Source: Alteromonas sp. ASW11-130 (lineage in GTDB: Bacteria > Pseudomonadota > Gammaproteobacteria > Enterobacterales > Alteromonadaceae). Taken from it: a stretch of 64,000 nt of DNA. The notes under the pieces were generated by a model that searched no databases, was not told where the DNA came from, and was given only the letters and a program-made list of their open reading frames with translations. A program made the position numbers and the translations under genes. Shown here piece by piece: positions 31,697 through 41,633 of the stretch. Where the stretch lies: NCBI RefSeq assembly GCF_026183735.1, contig NZ_JAPFRE010000015.1, positions 62,001 to 126,000 of the forward strand, in the 5' to 3' direction. Position 1 is the stretch's first letter. Every line of letters begins with the position of its first letter.

Positions 31697-33414
31697 CAAG
31701 TACGCTCCATTTTACTTAATCGCATATCGTCCATCGCTCCGAACTTTATTTGCATCGGGTAAACGTGCTCGTTTTGATCTATCCTTACATCCATAAACAC
31801 TAAGCGATCTTTTAGACTGAAACATTTTTCCATAGCCGCTTCGAGCTGATCCGGATGGTCCACACGAATGCCAACATGTCCATACGCTTCAGCCAATTTG
31901 GCAAAATCCGGCATTGATTCCATATAGGAATGTGAATGTCGACCCTTATAGATCATGTCTTGCCATTGACGGACCATTCCCAACGCCCGATTATTCAATG
32001 AAATTATTTTTATCGGCAGGTTGTATTGCAGGCAGGTAGAAAGCTCCTGAATATTCATTTGTATACTTCCGTCTCCGGTGATCACAATTGAAGTAGCATC
32101 AGGGTGGGCCACCTGTACACCCATCGCGGCAGGTAAACCAAACCCCATGGTTCCCAATCCCCCGGAATTTATCCATTGCCTTGGTTGCGCGAACTTATAG
32201 TATAGGGCTGCAAACATTTGATGTTGCCCGACATCCGAACTTACAAAGGCTTTCCCTTGGGTATGTCGGTAAACGCTTTCTACCACTTGCTGGGGTTTAA
32301 TCTGTTCCCCATCGCTTTGATACTGCAGGCATTGTCGTCCTCGCCATTGTTCAATTTGTCGCCACCAATCTGCTCGTTTTTCGTGTTGCGAATCGGTCGT
32401 CAGAGTTTTAAGCGCATCCAAAATTTGTTCAACGACTTTGTCAACGCTTCCTACGACGGGTATATGGGCATTAACTGTCTTCGAAATTGAAGCAGGATCG
32501 ATATCTACATGAATAATGGTGGCGTGTGGACAAAACTTGGCTACATTATTAGTCACCCTGTCGTCGAAACGCGCTCCCAAGGCCAGAATACAATCGGCGT
32601 TATGCATGGCTTTGTTTGCTTCCAGCGTACCGTGCATACCAAGCATCCCCAAGCTTTGTGGGTGTTGTCCGGGAAACGCACCTAACCCCATCAGTGTACA
32701 GGTAACCGGCGCATGTAAACGTTCGGCGAGTTCAATCACTGTTTCTGCGGCATTGGCGGCTATTGCGCCCCCTCCGACGTAAAGCACGGGCCGCTGCGAA
32801 TCGCAAAGCGTTTCTACCGCTTTCTTGATCTGCTTTTTGTGCCCTTTCAGCGTTGGGTTATATGAACGCATCGATATCGACTGCGGATAATTGTAGGGGT
32901 GTTGCTCTTGAATATTAACCAGGTCTTTGGGTAAATCGACCACCACCGGACCTGGTCGTCCGGTATTGGCAATATAGTATGCTTTAGCTATGGCATCGGG
33001 TATATCTATTGTGCGTTTGACTAAAAAGCTATGCTTTACTATAGGTCGGGAGCACCCGACCATATCAGTTTCCTGAAAAGCATCCTCCCCAATGTGCATA
33101 GAAGGCACTTGACCAGACAATACCACCATGGGAATCGAGTCCATATAAGCTGTAGCGATTCCGGTTATAGTATTGGTTGCCCCCGGACCAGACGTAACCA
33201 AAACAGTACCTGTTTTTCCCGTTGATCGCGCATAACCATCGGCCATATGCGCAGCAGCTTGTTCATGACGAACCAAGATATGTTTGACAGCATCCTGTGC
33301 AAATAGCGCATCGTAAATGTCAAGAACAGCCCCCCCCGGATACCCAAAAACATGGCTTACACCAGCATCTTTCAATGCTTCGACCACCATGGCCGCACCT
33401 GACATCGTTTTCAC
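31696..33414 (-). CDS. ilvI: Acetolactate synthase III large (catalytic) subunit
   Basis: A 572-residue thiamine-diphosphate enzyme that makes acetolactate or acetohydroxybutyrate, the first common step to valine, leucine and isoleucine. Signatures: [16 protein letters not shown], the catalytic Glu in [16 protein letters not shown], the FAD-region [10 protein letters not shown], and the ThDP/Mg motif near [18 protein letters not shown]. Start chosen at GTG 33414 because it gives the same N-terminal length as E. coli IlvI; ATG 33405 is possible. Upstream 190 bp contain no obvious leader peptide or attenuator. Lrp control is known in E. coli but not shown here. Confidence 0.97.
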   Translation of the reverse strand: MKTMSGAAMVVEALKDAGVSHVFGYPGGAVLDIYDALFAQDAVKHILVRHEQAAAHMADGYARSTGKTGTVLVTSGPGATNTITGIATAYMDSIPMVVLSGQVPSMHIGEDAFQETDMVGCSRPIVKHSFLVKRTIDIPDAIAKAYYIANTGRPGPVVVDLPKDLVNIQEQHPYNYPQSISMRSYNPTLKGHKKQIKKAVETLCDSQRPVLYVGGGAIAANAAETVIELAERLHAPVTCTLMGLGAFPGQHPQSLGMLGMHGTLEANKAMHNADCILALGARFDDRVTNNVAKFCPHATIIHVDIDPASISKTVNAHIPVVGSVDKVVEQILDALKTLTTDSQHEKRADWWRQIEQWRGRQCLQYQSDGEQIKPQQVVESVYRHTQGKAFVSSDVGQHQMFAALYYKFAQPRQWINSGGLGTMGFGLPAAMGVQVAHPDATSIVITGDGSIQMNIQELSTCLQYNLPIKIISLNNRALGMVRQWQDMIYKGRHSHSYMESMPDFAKLAEAYGHVGIRVDHPDQLEAAMEKCFSLKDRLVFMDVRIDQNEHVYPMQIKFGAMDDMRLSKMERT

Positions 33415-33603
33415 ACTCCCTCCACCGTCGTCTATAAAAGCCTCGTCTGAAGACTATATCGAAGGAAGTAGGAAGGTTAAACTACATTTTAAAAAAAGTG
33501 AGACACATATCCCTATATATGAAAAAAATAGGATGCACATCACAATAGCACCGGAATTCCTTGCGAAATTAGGTGATTTAACATCTTTTTTACATCGCGG
33601 ATT

Positions 33604-34119
33604 TCAATTGACCACCTGTTTTTTCCGCGGAACCCATGCCCAGACCATTTGACATACTACTGGTTCAATACCAGTGGCATCCGTCACTTTGACATCAACC
33701 CATACTTCACCTTTATCTTCTAATTGCATTAGTTCAAGTTGATCTTTGGTGAGAGTTGCCACTGCCTGCATATCGCCGGTAGCACGTTTAACATATTTAA
33801 GATCCATTGATTTGATAAGAGGCAATTTATCGCCGGGTAAGTTCACACCTACAACGAAACCTGTGGCCGACTCAGCTAATAGCGCCATTCCTGCTGCATG
33901 CACGCTACCAATATGGTTTTGTACCCGTTTTAAATTGCGCTGACGAAATGTTACCGTCGTTAAATCAGTATTAAGTATTTCTAATTTAGTTGTACCTGTT
34001 AACTTGACCTTATAACGAAACATCCACGTTAATAATTTTCGGCTCAGCCAATCAGGTTTATTAATTGCCCATGTGGCAAATTTTCTTAAAGGATTAGTTT
34101 TCGACACGCTATTTTTCAC
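33604..34119 (-). CDS. DUF4442 hotdog-fold protein (putative thioesterase)
   Basis: A 171-residue protein with the hotdog pattern of DUF4442 / PaaI-like thioesterases: QNHIGSVHAAGMALLAE, the position that in relatives carries the active-site residues, then a central helix and five beta strands. It would hydrolyse acyl-CoA thioesters, but no substrate can be named. Translation appears to start at GTG 34119; no in-frame ATG comes before the conserved part. It stands alone between ilvI and a long gene-poor region. Family likely, activity inferred. Confidence 0.8.
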   Translation of the reverse strand: MKNSVSKTNPLRKFATWAINKPDWLSRKLLTWMFRYKVKLTGTTKLEILNTDLTTVTFRQRNLKRVQNHIGSVHAAGMALLAESATGFVVGVNLPGDKLPLIKSMDLKYVKRATGDMQAVATLTKDQLELMQLEDKGEVWVDVKVTDATGIEPVVCQMVWAWVPRKKQVVN

Positions 34120-34886
34120 TTCTCACATTCCGCTTATCTGGTTAGACCAGTCAGCCTAATTGGATATAGGTGAGATTACAATATTAACAAGTACAAAAGT
34201 GAGCTAGATTATCCATATAATGACAGAGACTCTGCTTTGCTGAGGGGAAATGGAAGTCAATTGCTTTTATAAGATTTAGTGTTTAGTTCGCTACCCACCG
34301 CATACGTTGATCTTCGAGATCCCTGTCCTATACTTTTTTCCCCGTTAAATGATGTATCAACAGGCGTTTTCAGCGCGTATCAGTGGTCTAATTTAGAGGA
34401 TGTGTGTATTTATAATTCGCGTGTTTATTGTCGATTAATAACTGTTCAATCATTGTAATCCAACTGGCTCCCACTATTTGTTTGGTTACAGAATAGTTAC
34501 CCGTGCCGCTTTTTGGTTACTCTATCACTGGGTGTGTAGTGTCATTTTATCAATGCCTGTGCAAGAGCTGCCTAATCCATTTTTCTTGAATTTGAATATG
34601 TGTTTATGTCAGCTCGTATTCAGACTGAATAATGTATGTTATATGTTCTTGGCCGTATTAGTTGAACAAATAAAAATACATACTATTCCTTTTGTTACTT
34701 CGCTGCACTGATCGCAGTGACAGCGGTTGTGCAGTGACTTTTCGCACATTACGTTAATTTAAATTTTCTTTGCGCATCCATCATTCATTTCTAGTCAATA
34801 AAAATCATATCGAATCCTTCATATTTCTGAGTAGTAAGACGATACCTAAAGGCCAAGAAGTATCAGATGGTTTTCTACTTTGCTAA
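34120..34886. other. Gene-poor region
   Basis: About 770 bp with no accepted gene. A 77-codon plus-strand frame at 34478-34711 is rich in Leu, Val and Cys, has no ribosome site, and matches no family. Small palindromes are present (CTGGTTAGACCAG near 34138; CACTGATCGCAGTG near 34706), but neither has a terminator tail. No RNA gene recognised. Confidence 0.5.
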
Positions 34887-36431
34887 TCAATGGTCAATAA
34901 GATCACCCAGATTTGCCTGGATAATTTCACCAAATTTGCTGTATTGGTGAAGAGGCTCTTCTGCGAACATTTGTGTATAAGCTGAGAAGTCAACGCAGCT
35001 ACTATCCGCGTATCTATCATCGGTCGCTAGGCCACAATAATCCATCAGAGCAGTCACTTCCTTATCAAAATTGCTTTTCAAAGATGCATAAGACTGGACT
35101 CTGATTGACTCCCCGAAAATTGATTGCCACCGTAATACGAGATTGTAAAAATGACGGTAGTATCGGCAGCTTAACAGTAGATCGTAACGATATCCGTTCG
35201 ATTGATTGAAAGGCACCTGAAGACGTAAATAATTAAGTAGCACGGTTTCAATCGGCTCACGAAGCATGATAATGACTTTAGCATTCGGAAGTGCTCTCTT
35301 AATTAAGCTTACGTTTAAAAAGTTCAGCGGTTGAACGTCTAGGGTATATTCATGTTCATCCGCCTTTAAGTTGCCTGTTAACCGCAAGTAGTGTTCGCCG
35401 AGCTGCTGATTATCTGCTTGTTCAGCGGCTAACATAGCCTTTATATTTAGCGTTTTTTTATTTTTACCACTACACAGTTGATTAACGGCTTGGGCAAAGT
35501 GGTTTGCGCTAAATGCACTGGCCACATCGGGATGACTCGATATAATTTGAGCCACAATGTCTAATCCCGTTTCTGGCATCCCCACCACAAAGATTGGCTG
35601 AGTACTTGCGCTTCCAAGCGAACCAGAACAGCTTTCACGTTTGCCTTCCAGCAACCAATCAAAAATAGCTGCATTTTTAGCTTCAGTCTTCTTAGCTTTA
35701 CTGATAAACGGGCGTTTTGCGTTTAGCAATACGTCTTCAGCTTTACTAAAACAACCTTGATGTGCATGAATTCTGCTAAGAGCATGGGCGATGATCGTAC
35801 TGGTTTCAAACGCACCCTTTCGCTGGACATATTCAAGGTGCGATTGAAGCGTAGATAAATTTATGGCGTCAAAGTGGGCAGGATTCACAATGGATAACGC
35901 ATGTTGGGCGAGCGCATGTTCTGGCTCACTTTTGATCGCTTTCAAAAACAGTTCTGCTGCCCTCTCAGATTTATTCTGTTTCATCAGCAGCATCCCTAAG
36001 TGATAATAGCCTTCTGGATGGTGCGGCCACTTTTCACTGAATTGAAAAAATGCAGTACACGCGTGTTCATCTAAATGCATTGCCGCAAAGCCGTGGCCCA
36101 GCTCCAAAAGCAATTCGGCGCGGTCAATCTGGTCTAATTTTAGCTGTGACGCATATTGCTGAACGAGTGTACGGTTAAATGCCGCGGCTGCCGCCACAAT
36201 AAGGTAAGCCAGTGTTAGATTATTCGTAGCCTGCTTATACGATTGCGCTAACGCTTCAACCGCTTTTTGATGCTGCTGAAGGTTTAGATGCGTTCGGCCA
36301 GACAAATATAAAATATTCGCATCTTCACCAAAATTTCGTTGGTAAATTGAACACGTTCGTTGTGCATTGATAACATCCCCTGCATCACATGCGGCTTCGG
36401 CTTTTGAGAATAACTGACTACGGGTTTCCAT
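34887..36431 (-). CDS. TPR-containing sulfotransferase-family protein
   Basis: A 514-residue protein. Residues about 1-240 are tandem TPR helices (ILYLSGRTHLNLQQHQKAVE, GYYHLGMLLMKQNKSERAAE). The C-terminal half resembles the PAPS-dependent sulfotransferase domain. The 5'-phosphosulfate loop reads FVVGMPETGLDIVAQI where active members usually have PRSGTT, so the key basic Arg and the Ser/Thr are replaced. The later 3'-phosphate region is retained as ALPNAKVIIMLREPIETVLLNYL, split between residues about 380 and 402. It may be a degenerate or non-enzymatic member. Isolated between the gene-poor region and the tRNA-Gly array. Confidence 0.85.
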   Translation of the reverse strand: METRSQLFSKAEAACDAGDVINAQRTCSIYQRNFGEDANILYLSGRTHLNLQQHQKAVEALAQSYKQATNNLTLAYLIVAAAAAFNRTLVQQYASQLKLDQIDRAELLLELGHGFAAMHLDEHACTAFFQFSEKWPHHPEGYYHLGMLLMKQNKSERAAELFLKAIKSEPEHALAQHALSIVNPAHFDAINLSTLQSHLEYVQRKGAFETSTIIAHALSRIHAHQGCFSKAEDVLLNAKRPFISKAKKTEAKNAAIFDWLLEGKRESCSGSLGSASTQPIFVVGMPETGLDIVAQIISSHPDVASAFSANHFAQAVNQLCSGKNKKTLNIKAMLAAEQADNQQLGEHYLRLTGNLKADEHEYTLDVQPLNFLNVSLIKRALPNAKVIIMLREPIETVLLNYLRLQVPFNQSNGYRYDLLLSCRYYRHFYNLVLRWQSIFGESIRVQSYASLKSNFDKEVTALMDYCGLATDDRYADSSCVDFSAYTQMFAEEPLHQYSKFGEIIQANLGDLIDH

Positions 36432-36726
36432 TTTTAATACTGCAACGACTAACTATGATTTTGATACATTTTTCTTAACGAAAAGTAGTCGTCTTACTCC
36501 GATTTACGAATTCAGGGCGATTATAAATGATTACAGCGATTTGATGTAACCGGATTAGATGAGGTCGTATCAGATCGTATAATGTATTGGTAAACGACTG
36601 GCACGCGAAATAAGGGCTTATTAAATAGACGCGCACAGTAAAAGCCCCGTTTTAAAATTGATTGGGACGTGCAGAAGGTACGTCGATTGGAGATAATGGA
36701 TTAGAATTTAATTAAAATTCTGAAGA

Positions 36727-38426
36727 TTTATGCGCAAATCAGCGCAACTAAACAATGCGTAGATGTAGATAAACTGAAGAAAATTTGGTGCGGGAAACAG
36801 AGTCGTAACTGGCCGGCACTCCGGTCGCGACCCCAACCTTGGCAATCACCGCAAATTCGACGCTTTATGCGCAAGTCGGCGCAACTAAACAATGTTTAGA
36901 GTAGATAAAATGAAGAAGATTTGGAGCGGGAAACAGAGTCGTAACTGGCCGGCACTCCGGTCGCGCCCCCAACCTTGGCAATCACCGCAAATTCGACGCT
37001 TTATGCGCAAGTCAGCGCAACTAAACAATGTTTAGAGTAGATAAAATGAAGAAGATTTGCAGCGGGAAACAGAGTCGTAACTGGCCGGCACTCCGGTCGC
37101 GACCCCAACCTTGGCAATCACCGCAAATTCGACGCTTTATACGCAAATCAGCGCCACTAAACAATGCTTAGATGTAGATAAACTGAAGAAAATTTGGAGC
37201 GGGAAACAGAGTCGTAACTGGCCGGCACTCCGGTCGCGACCCCAACCTTGGCAATCACCGCAAATTCGACGCTTTATACGCAAATCAGTGCAACTAAACA
37301 ATGCGTAGATGTAGATAAAATGAAGAAGGTTTGGAGCGGGAAACAGAGTCGTAACTGGCCGGCACTCCGGTCGCGACCCCAACCTTTACAATCACAGCAA
37401 ATTCGACGCTTCATACGCAAATCAGCGCAACTAAACGATGCTTAGATGTAGATAAACTGAAGAAGATTTGCAGCGGGAAACAGAGTCGTAACTGGCCGGC
37501 ACTCCGCTCGCGACCCCAACCTCGGCAATCACCACAAATTCGACGCTTTATACGCAAATCAGCGCCACTAAACAATGCTTAGATGTAGATAAACTGAAGA
37601 AAATTTGGAGCGGGAAACAGAGTCGTAACTGGCCGGCACTCCGGTCGCGGCCGCAACCTTGGCAATCACAGCAAATTCGACGCTTTATACGCAAATCAGT
37701 GCAACTAAACAATGCGTAGATGTAGATAAAATGAAGAAGGTATGGAGCGGGAAACAGAGTCGTAACTGGCCGGCACTCCGGTCGCGACCCCAACCTTGGC
37801 AATCACAGCAAATTCGACGCTTCATACGCAAATCAGCGCAACTAAACGATGCTTAGATGTAGATAAACTGAAGAAGATTTGCAGCGGGAAACAGAGTCGT
37901 AACTGGCCGGCACTCCGGTCGCGCCCCCAACCTTGACAATCACCGCAAATTCGACGCTTTATACGCAAATCAGCGCCACTAAACAATGCTTAGATGTAGA
38001 TAAACTGAAGAAAATTTGCAGCGGGAAACAGAGTCGTAACTGGCCGGCACTCCGGTCGCGACCCCAACCTTGGCAATCACCGCAAATTCGACGCTTCATA
38101 CGCAAACCAGTGCAACTAAACAGTGCTTAGATGTAGATAAAATGAAGAAGATTTGGAGCGGGAAACAGAGTCCTAACTGGCCGGCACTCCGGTCGCGCCC
38201 CCAACCTTGGCAATCACCGCAAATTCGACGCTTTATGCGCAAGTCAGCGCAACTAAACAATGTTTAGAGTAGATAAAATGAAGAAGATTTGGAGCGGGAA
38301 ACAGAGTCGTAACTGGCCGGCACTCCGGTCGCGACCCCAACCTTGGCAATCACAGCAAATACGACGCTTTATACGCAAATCAGCGCCACTAAACAATGCT
38401 TAGATGTAGATAAAATGAAGAAGATT
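36727..38426 (-). repeat. Tandem array of twelve 136/137-bp units carrying tRNA-Gly 3' halves
   Basis: Twelve direct repeats, plus a partial one at the left end, run into the 3' end of tRNA-Gly(GCC). The repeated marker AGTCGTAACTGG (AGTCCTAACTGG in unit 11) falls at 36801, 36937, 37073, 37210, 37347, 37484, 37621, 37758, 37895, 38032, 38169 and 38305. Read on the minus strand, each unit holds about 60 bases matching the tRNA from its anticodon loop (TTGCCAA) to the acceptor end (TTTCCCGCTCCA). The normal T-loop is replaced by a larger hairpin containing CCGG-AGTG-CCGG. About 77 bases of spacer follow. Units 1, 2 and 11 are 136 bp; the others are 137 bp. Units 3, 6, 9 and 10 have lost the CCA (TGCA). 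Units 3-5 and 6-8 match type by type, giving a 411-bp higher-order period. The 65-codon frames inside are by-products of the repeat. Confidence 0.95.
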
Positions 38427-38502
<76 letters not shown>

Positions 38503-38536
38503 GTATTGTATGGCGTTGTAATTCAGTCGAAGTTTA

Positions 38537-38612
38537 CACTCTGCACAACCTGCCAAACTTGGCAATCACTGTCGTGACGAGGTATGTACACTACCAACTG
38601 AGCTATTCCCGC
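38537..38612 (-). pseudogene. Decayed tRNA-Gly copy
   Basis: The 5' 22 bases (38612-38591) match tRNA-Gly exactly (GCGGGAATAGCTCAGTTGGT and the following AG). Downstream the sequence loses the D-stem partner, carries a GTGATTGCCAAG segment at the anticodon region, and has no acceptor 3' strand, so no cloverleaf can form. That GTGATTGCCAAG is the same junction found in the repeat units but not in the intact tRNA, which links the pseudogene to the array's origin. Confidence 0.75.
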
Positions 38613-38657
38613 ATTACGAAGACCTCTTCAAACATCGCTTTGCTTGAAGAGGTGCGC

Positions 38658-38685
38658 ATTTTACAAAAAATTTTTGCTAACGCAA
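38658..38685 (-). promoter_or_regulatory. Predicted promoter of the tRNA-Gly locus
   Basis: In the minus direction TTGCGT (38685-38680) and TAAAAT (38663-38658) are 16 bases apart and followed by GCGCACC, a GC-rich start region typical of stable RNAs. A perfect 10-bp hairpin (38622-38653, ACCTCTTCAA and complement) lies just downstream, ahead of the decayed tRNA copy. A transcript from here would pass through the pseudogene, tRNA-Gly and the array. Confidence 0.6.
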
Positions 38686-38720
38686 TACCTAATTGCAATT
38701 TTTTTATAATAACGCAGAAA

Positions 38721-39266
38721 TTAAATACTAAAAACGTGTTCCCGATAGTACTTAAGTTCTTCAATTGATTCACGAATATCATCGAGCGCTAAATGAACGC
38801 CTTTTTTAGTGAAACCGTTTAGTACATCGGGTTTCCAGCGTTTTGTCAGCTCTTTGATCGTTGATACATCTATACTACGATAATGAAAGTAGTCTTCTAG
38901 TTCTGGCATATATTTCACCATAAAGCGGCGATCCTGCCCAATAGTATTGCCGCATAGCGGTGAAACACCTTTATCGACATACTCACTAAGAAATTTAATG
39001 GTAGCATCTGCGGCCTGTTGCTCTGAATAACGACTCTCTCGACAGCGCTTAGTTAACCCACTTTCGCCATGGACGCGAACACACCACTCATCCATATTAT
39101 CGAGAATCTCATCAGGCTGATGTACAGCGATAACGGGTCCTTCAGCCAAGACGTTCAGCTGAGCATCGGTTACAATAGTAGCAATTTCCAACACTTTACA
39201 TGTCTCAGGATCCAGCCCTGTCATCTCCATATCTATCCAAACCAGGTTCTTACTGTCTTTTGTCAT
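38721..39266 (-). CDS. orn: Oligoribonuclease
   Basis: A 181-residue DEDDh exonuclease that degrades 2-5-nt RNAs, including pGpG from cyclic di-GMP breakdown. The acidic residues are in [14 protein letters not shown] (Asp, Glu), in [15 protein letters not shown] (matching GNSIGQDR of the family), and in a C-terminal [14 protein letters not shown] with His and Asp. ATG 39266, with GAGGAC about 6 bases upstream, gives exactly the E. coli length; the open frame continues 9 codons further without support. Divergent from rsgA, as in E. coli. Confidence 0.97.
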   Translation of the reverse strand: MTKDSKNLVWIDMEMTGLDPETCKVLEIATIVTDAQLNVLAEGPVIAVHQPDEILDNMDEWCVRVHGESGLTKRCRESRYSEQQAADATIKFLSEYVDKGVSPLCGNTIGQDRRFMVKYMPELEDYFHYRSIDVSTIKELTKRWKPDVLNGFTKKGVHLALDDIRESIEELKYYREHVFSI

Positions 39267-39348
39267 AATGTCCTCAGTGTATTGGCGTAGCATGCTCGCC
39301 CAACAAACGGTATGATTGTCAAAGTATACGCTAATTTATCAGGATATC

Positions 39349-40386
39349 GTGGCTAAGAAACCTAAATTGACACACCGTCAACAAAGACAAGTAGCAGCCA
39401 ATCGCAGCAAAAGGCTTGGAAAAGGCCCTGCGGAAGAAAAGGTCAATACCGCAGATTTAATTGAAGGTCGCGTGGTAGGGCGATTTGGCAAACACGCAGA
39501 CGTTGAAGTTTACGACGATGAAGGTCATCAAATCTATCGCTGCCATATTCGTCGAACAATTGCGTCAGTGGTTTGTGGCGACGACGTCCTGATCAGTAAA
39601 GATGAAAACACCAGCGCGACACGTCAGGGGGTGATTGAAATTGTAAAAGATCGCCGCAGTATACTGAGTCGCCCTGATTATTACGATGGTATTAAACCCG
39701 TAGCCGCGAACATTGATCAAATCATCATCGTTAGCGCAGTGCTACCTGCGGTATCGTTGAATATCATCGACCGCTACCTAGTGGCTTGTGAACATATTAA
39801 CATTCATCCTTTAATCGTAATGAATAAAGTTGAACTCCTGAGTTCAGAAGCCGAAAAACAGCTCAAAGCTGACCTGCAAATTTACCAAGAACTTGGCTAC
39901 ACAACTATTTATACCAGTTGCAAAACTACAGTTGGCTTGGATGAATTAAATACACAATTGAGCGCACAGACAAATATTTTTGTGGGTCAATCTGGCGTAG
40001 GTAAATCCAGCCTAATTAATCAAATTCTTCCTCAGGCACACGAAGTGGTGGGAGATGTTTCTGAAACCTCCGGCCTCGGACAACATACCACTACCGCTGC
40101 TAAACTACTTCACTTGCCCTGTGGAGGAGACTTAATTGATTCACCTGGAGTGCGTGAATTTGGTCTTTGGCATCTGACGCAAGAAGAAGTCACGTGGGGC
40201 TTTATCGAATTTCGACAGTTCGTCGGCGGCTGTAAGTTCCGCGACTGCAAACATCTAAATGATCCGGGTTGTATGATTCGTAAAGCCGTCGAAAATGGGG
40301 AAATCAATCAGACCAGATTTGATAGCTATCACAAGATCCTTGCGACTATGGAAGAGCAGCGTCCAAGTTATATTTCTTCGAATTAG
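39349..40386 (+). CDS. rsgA: Small ribosomal subunit biogenesis GTPase RsgA
   Basis: A 345-residue circularly permuted GTPase that acts late in 30S assembly. Order: a basic N-tail (KKPKLTHRQQRQVAANRSKR), an OB domain (VVGRFGKHADVEV), then G4 VMNKVELL before G1 GQSGVGKSSLIN and G3 DSPGVREFGL. A C-terminal zinc knuckle is C-x5-C-x-H-x5-C in CKFRDCKHLNDPGC. The start is GTG 39349, with AGGA 5-8 bases upstream; the frame is open further but lacks family sequence. The orn | rsgA - psd order matches E. coli. Confidence 0.96.
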   Translation: MAKKPKLTHRQQRQVAANRSKRLGKGPAEEKVNTADLIEGRVVGRFGKHADVEVYDDEGHQIYRCHIRRTIASVVCGDDVLISKDENTSATRQGVIEIVKDRRSILSRPDYYDGIKPVAANIDQIIIVSAVLPAVSLNIIDRYLVACEHINIHPLIVMNKVELLSSEAEKQLKADLQIYQELGYTTIYTSCKTTVGLDELNTQLSAQTNIFVGQSGVGKSSLINQILPQAHEVVGDVSETSGLGQHTTTAAKLLHLPCGGDLIDSPGVREFGLWHLTQEEVTWGFIEFRQFVGGCKFRDCKHLNDPGCMIRKAVENGEINQTRFDSYHKILATMEEQRPSYISSN

Positions 40387-40747
40387 GTATAATACCCGTT
40401 TGCACTAAAGTGTATGCATTGCGTGGCTGGACTGTTCGGTTTGCAATAAGCCCATTATGGTTAAATTGCAGGCCCGCTTCGATAGACAATTAAAGCCGCT
40501 GATAAGTTTTAATAACAGCGTTTTTTTGGGGATAGAAAAATTTAACTACTCAGCTTCGAAGAGAGTGATAATTCCCGCTCCCTGCTACTAATTACCTATT
40601 TGCCGAAATTAGCTTAATCCTTCGGCCGATGGACTGATTGGGGGGGCAATCTGAAACGGTATAACCCAAAAGTACACCACTTTACGTACAGATAGGTTAC
40701 AATCGCGCCCGAAAATTAAATACCAGGATTAAAAGCGGAGAATCGTT
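40387..40747 (+). promoter_or_regulatory. Intergenic region upstream of psd with candidate -10 boxes
   Basis: About 360 bp without a gene. Just after the rsgA stop is the palindrome GGTATAATACC containing a TATAAT box. Near the psd end, GGTTACAATCGCGCCCG around 40690 looks like a -10 with a GC-rich start. Neither has a convincing -35. No terminator hairpin after rsgA was recognised. Confidence 0.35.
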
Positions 40748-41626
40748 GTGTTGGATTGGTTAAAAGTGAACCTTCAGTACCTATTGCCGAAACATTTGTT
40801 ATCAAGACTAATAGGAAAACTAGCCAGTGCCGAAGCAGGTGGATTAACTACAGGATTGATTAAGCTTTTTATTAAAAAATATAAAGTGAATATGGATGAA
40901 GCTTTGCATCCTGAGCCTGAACATTACAAAACCTTTAACGAATTTTTCACCCGGCCCCTTCGGGAAGACGCCCGACCCATTGACCCTGATCAGAATGTTA
41001 TTATTCACGCGGTAGATGGCGCGGTTAGTCAGTTTGGCGATATCCGTCAGGACAGTGTTTTTCAGGCTAAAGGACACGACTACAGCTTGACCACGCTATT
41101 AGGCGGGAAGCCTGAATTAGCCAAACCCTTCCAAAATGGAAAATTCGCTACTATCTATTTAGCCCCGAGAGACTACCACCGCATTCACATGCCCGTTGAT
41201 GGTACGTTGACTGATATGGTATACATTCCTGGTGAACTGTTTTCAGTTAATCCTCTTACCGCAGCGAACATTCCGGGTTTATTTGCCCGTAATGAACGTG
41301 TCGTTGCTTACTTTAATACGCCTGTAGGCAAAATGGCAATGGTATTAGTGGGTGCCACTATTGTTGCGAGTATTGAAACGGTCTGGGCTGGCACCATAAC
41401 ACCGCCCGCTGGTAAGAATGTCCAACATTGGAAGTATGAAACCGATAATGAAGCCAGCGTTCATCTTAAAAAAGGTGATGAAATGGGCCGCTTTAAACTG
41501 GGCTCAACTATCGTTGTGTGCTTTGAGCCTGATAAAGTTGAATTTACCGATCTTGCGCCACTACAGGTTACGCGCTTAGGTCAGCCTATGGCGACAACGA
41601 CTACCTCCCACGCCGTACCCAAATAA
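40748..41626 (+). CDS. psd: Phosphatidylserine decarboxylase proenzyme
   Basis: A 292-residue inner-membrane-associated enzyme that makes phosphatidylethanolamine. Marks: [16 protein letters not shown], the [16 protein letters not shown] segment carrying active-site His and Asp residues, FSVNP, and the self-cleavage site LGST, whose S253 becomes the pyruvoyl group. Translation starts at GTG 40748 (GTGTTGGATTGG); an ATG start giving the N-terminal [18 protein letters not shown] is not present. It follows rsgA, as in E. coli. Confidence 0.97.
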   Translation: MLDWLKVNLQYLLPKHLLSRLIGKLASAEAGGLTTGLIKLFIKKYKVNMDEALHPEPEHYKTFNEFFTRPLREDARPIDPDQNVIIHAVDGAVSQFGDIRQDSVFQAKGHDYSLTTLLGGKPELAKPFQNGKFATIYLAPRDYHRIHMPVDGTLTDMVYIPGELFSVNPLTAANIPGLFARNERVVAYFNTPVGKMAMVLVGATIVASIETVWAGTITPPAGKNVQHWKYETDNEASVHLKKGDEMGRFKLGSTIVVCFEPDKVEFTDLAPLQVTRLGQPMATTTTSHAVPK

Positions 41627-41633
41627 ATAGGGC

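Noticed and set aside
34478..34711. 77-codon frame in the gap before the sulfotransferase
   Set aside because: Low-complexity hydrophobic translation, no ribosome site.
37111..38267. Several near-identical 65-codon open frames (for example 37111-37308, 37248-37445, 38070-38267)
   Set aside because: They are produced by the 137-bp repeat lying open in one frame across a junction. They overlap each other, have no ribosome site, and translate sequence that is clearly derived from tRNA.
36727..38426. CRISPR array or integron attC cassette array
   Set aside because: Unit length is 136-137 bp with no unique spacers, no cas genes and no integrase. Units are tRNA-derived and do not flank gene cassettes.
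38620..38655. Hairpin upstream of the tRNA-Gly locus as a terminator of orn
   Set aside because: The stem is perfect but no U-tract follows in the orn direction, and it lies just after a predicted stable-RNA promoter, so it is better read as a leader hairpin.
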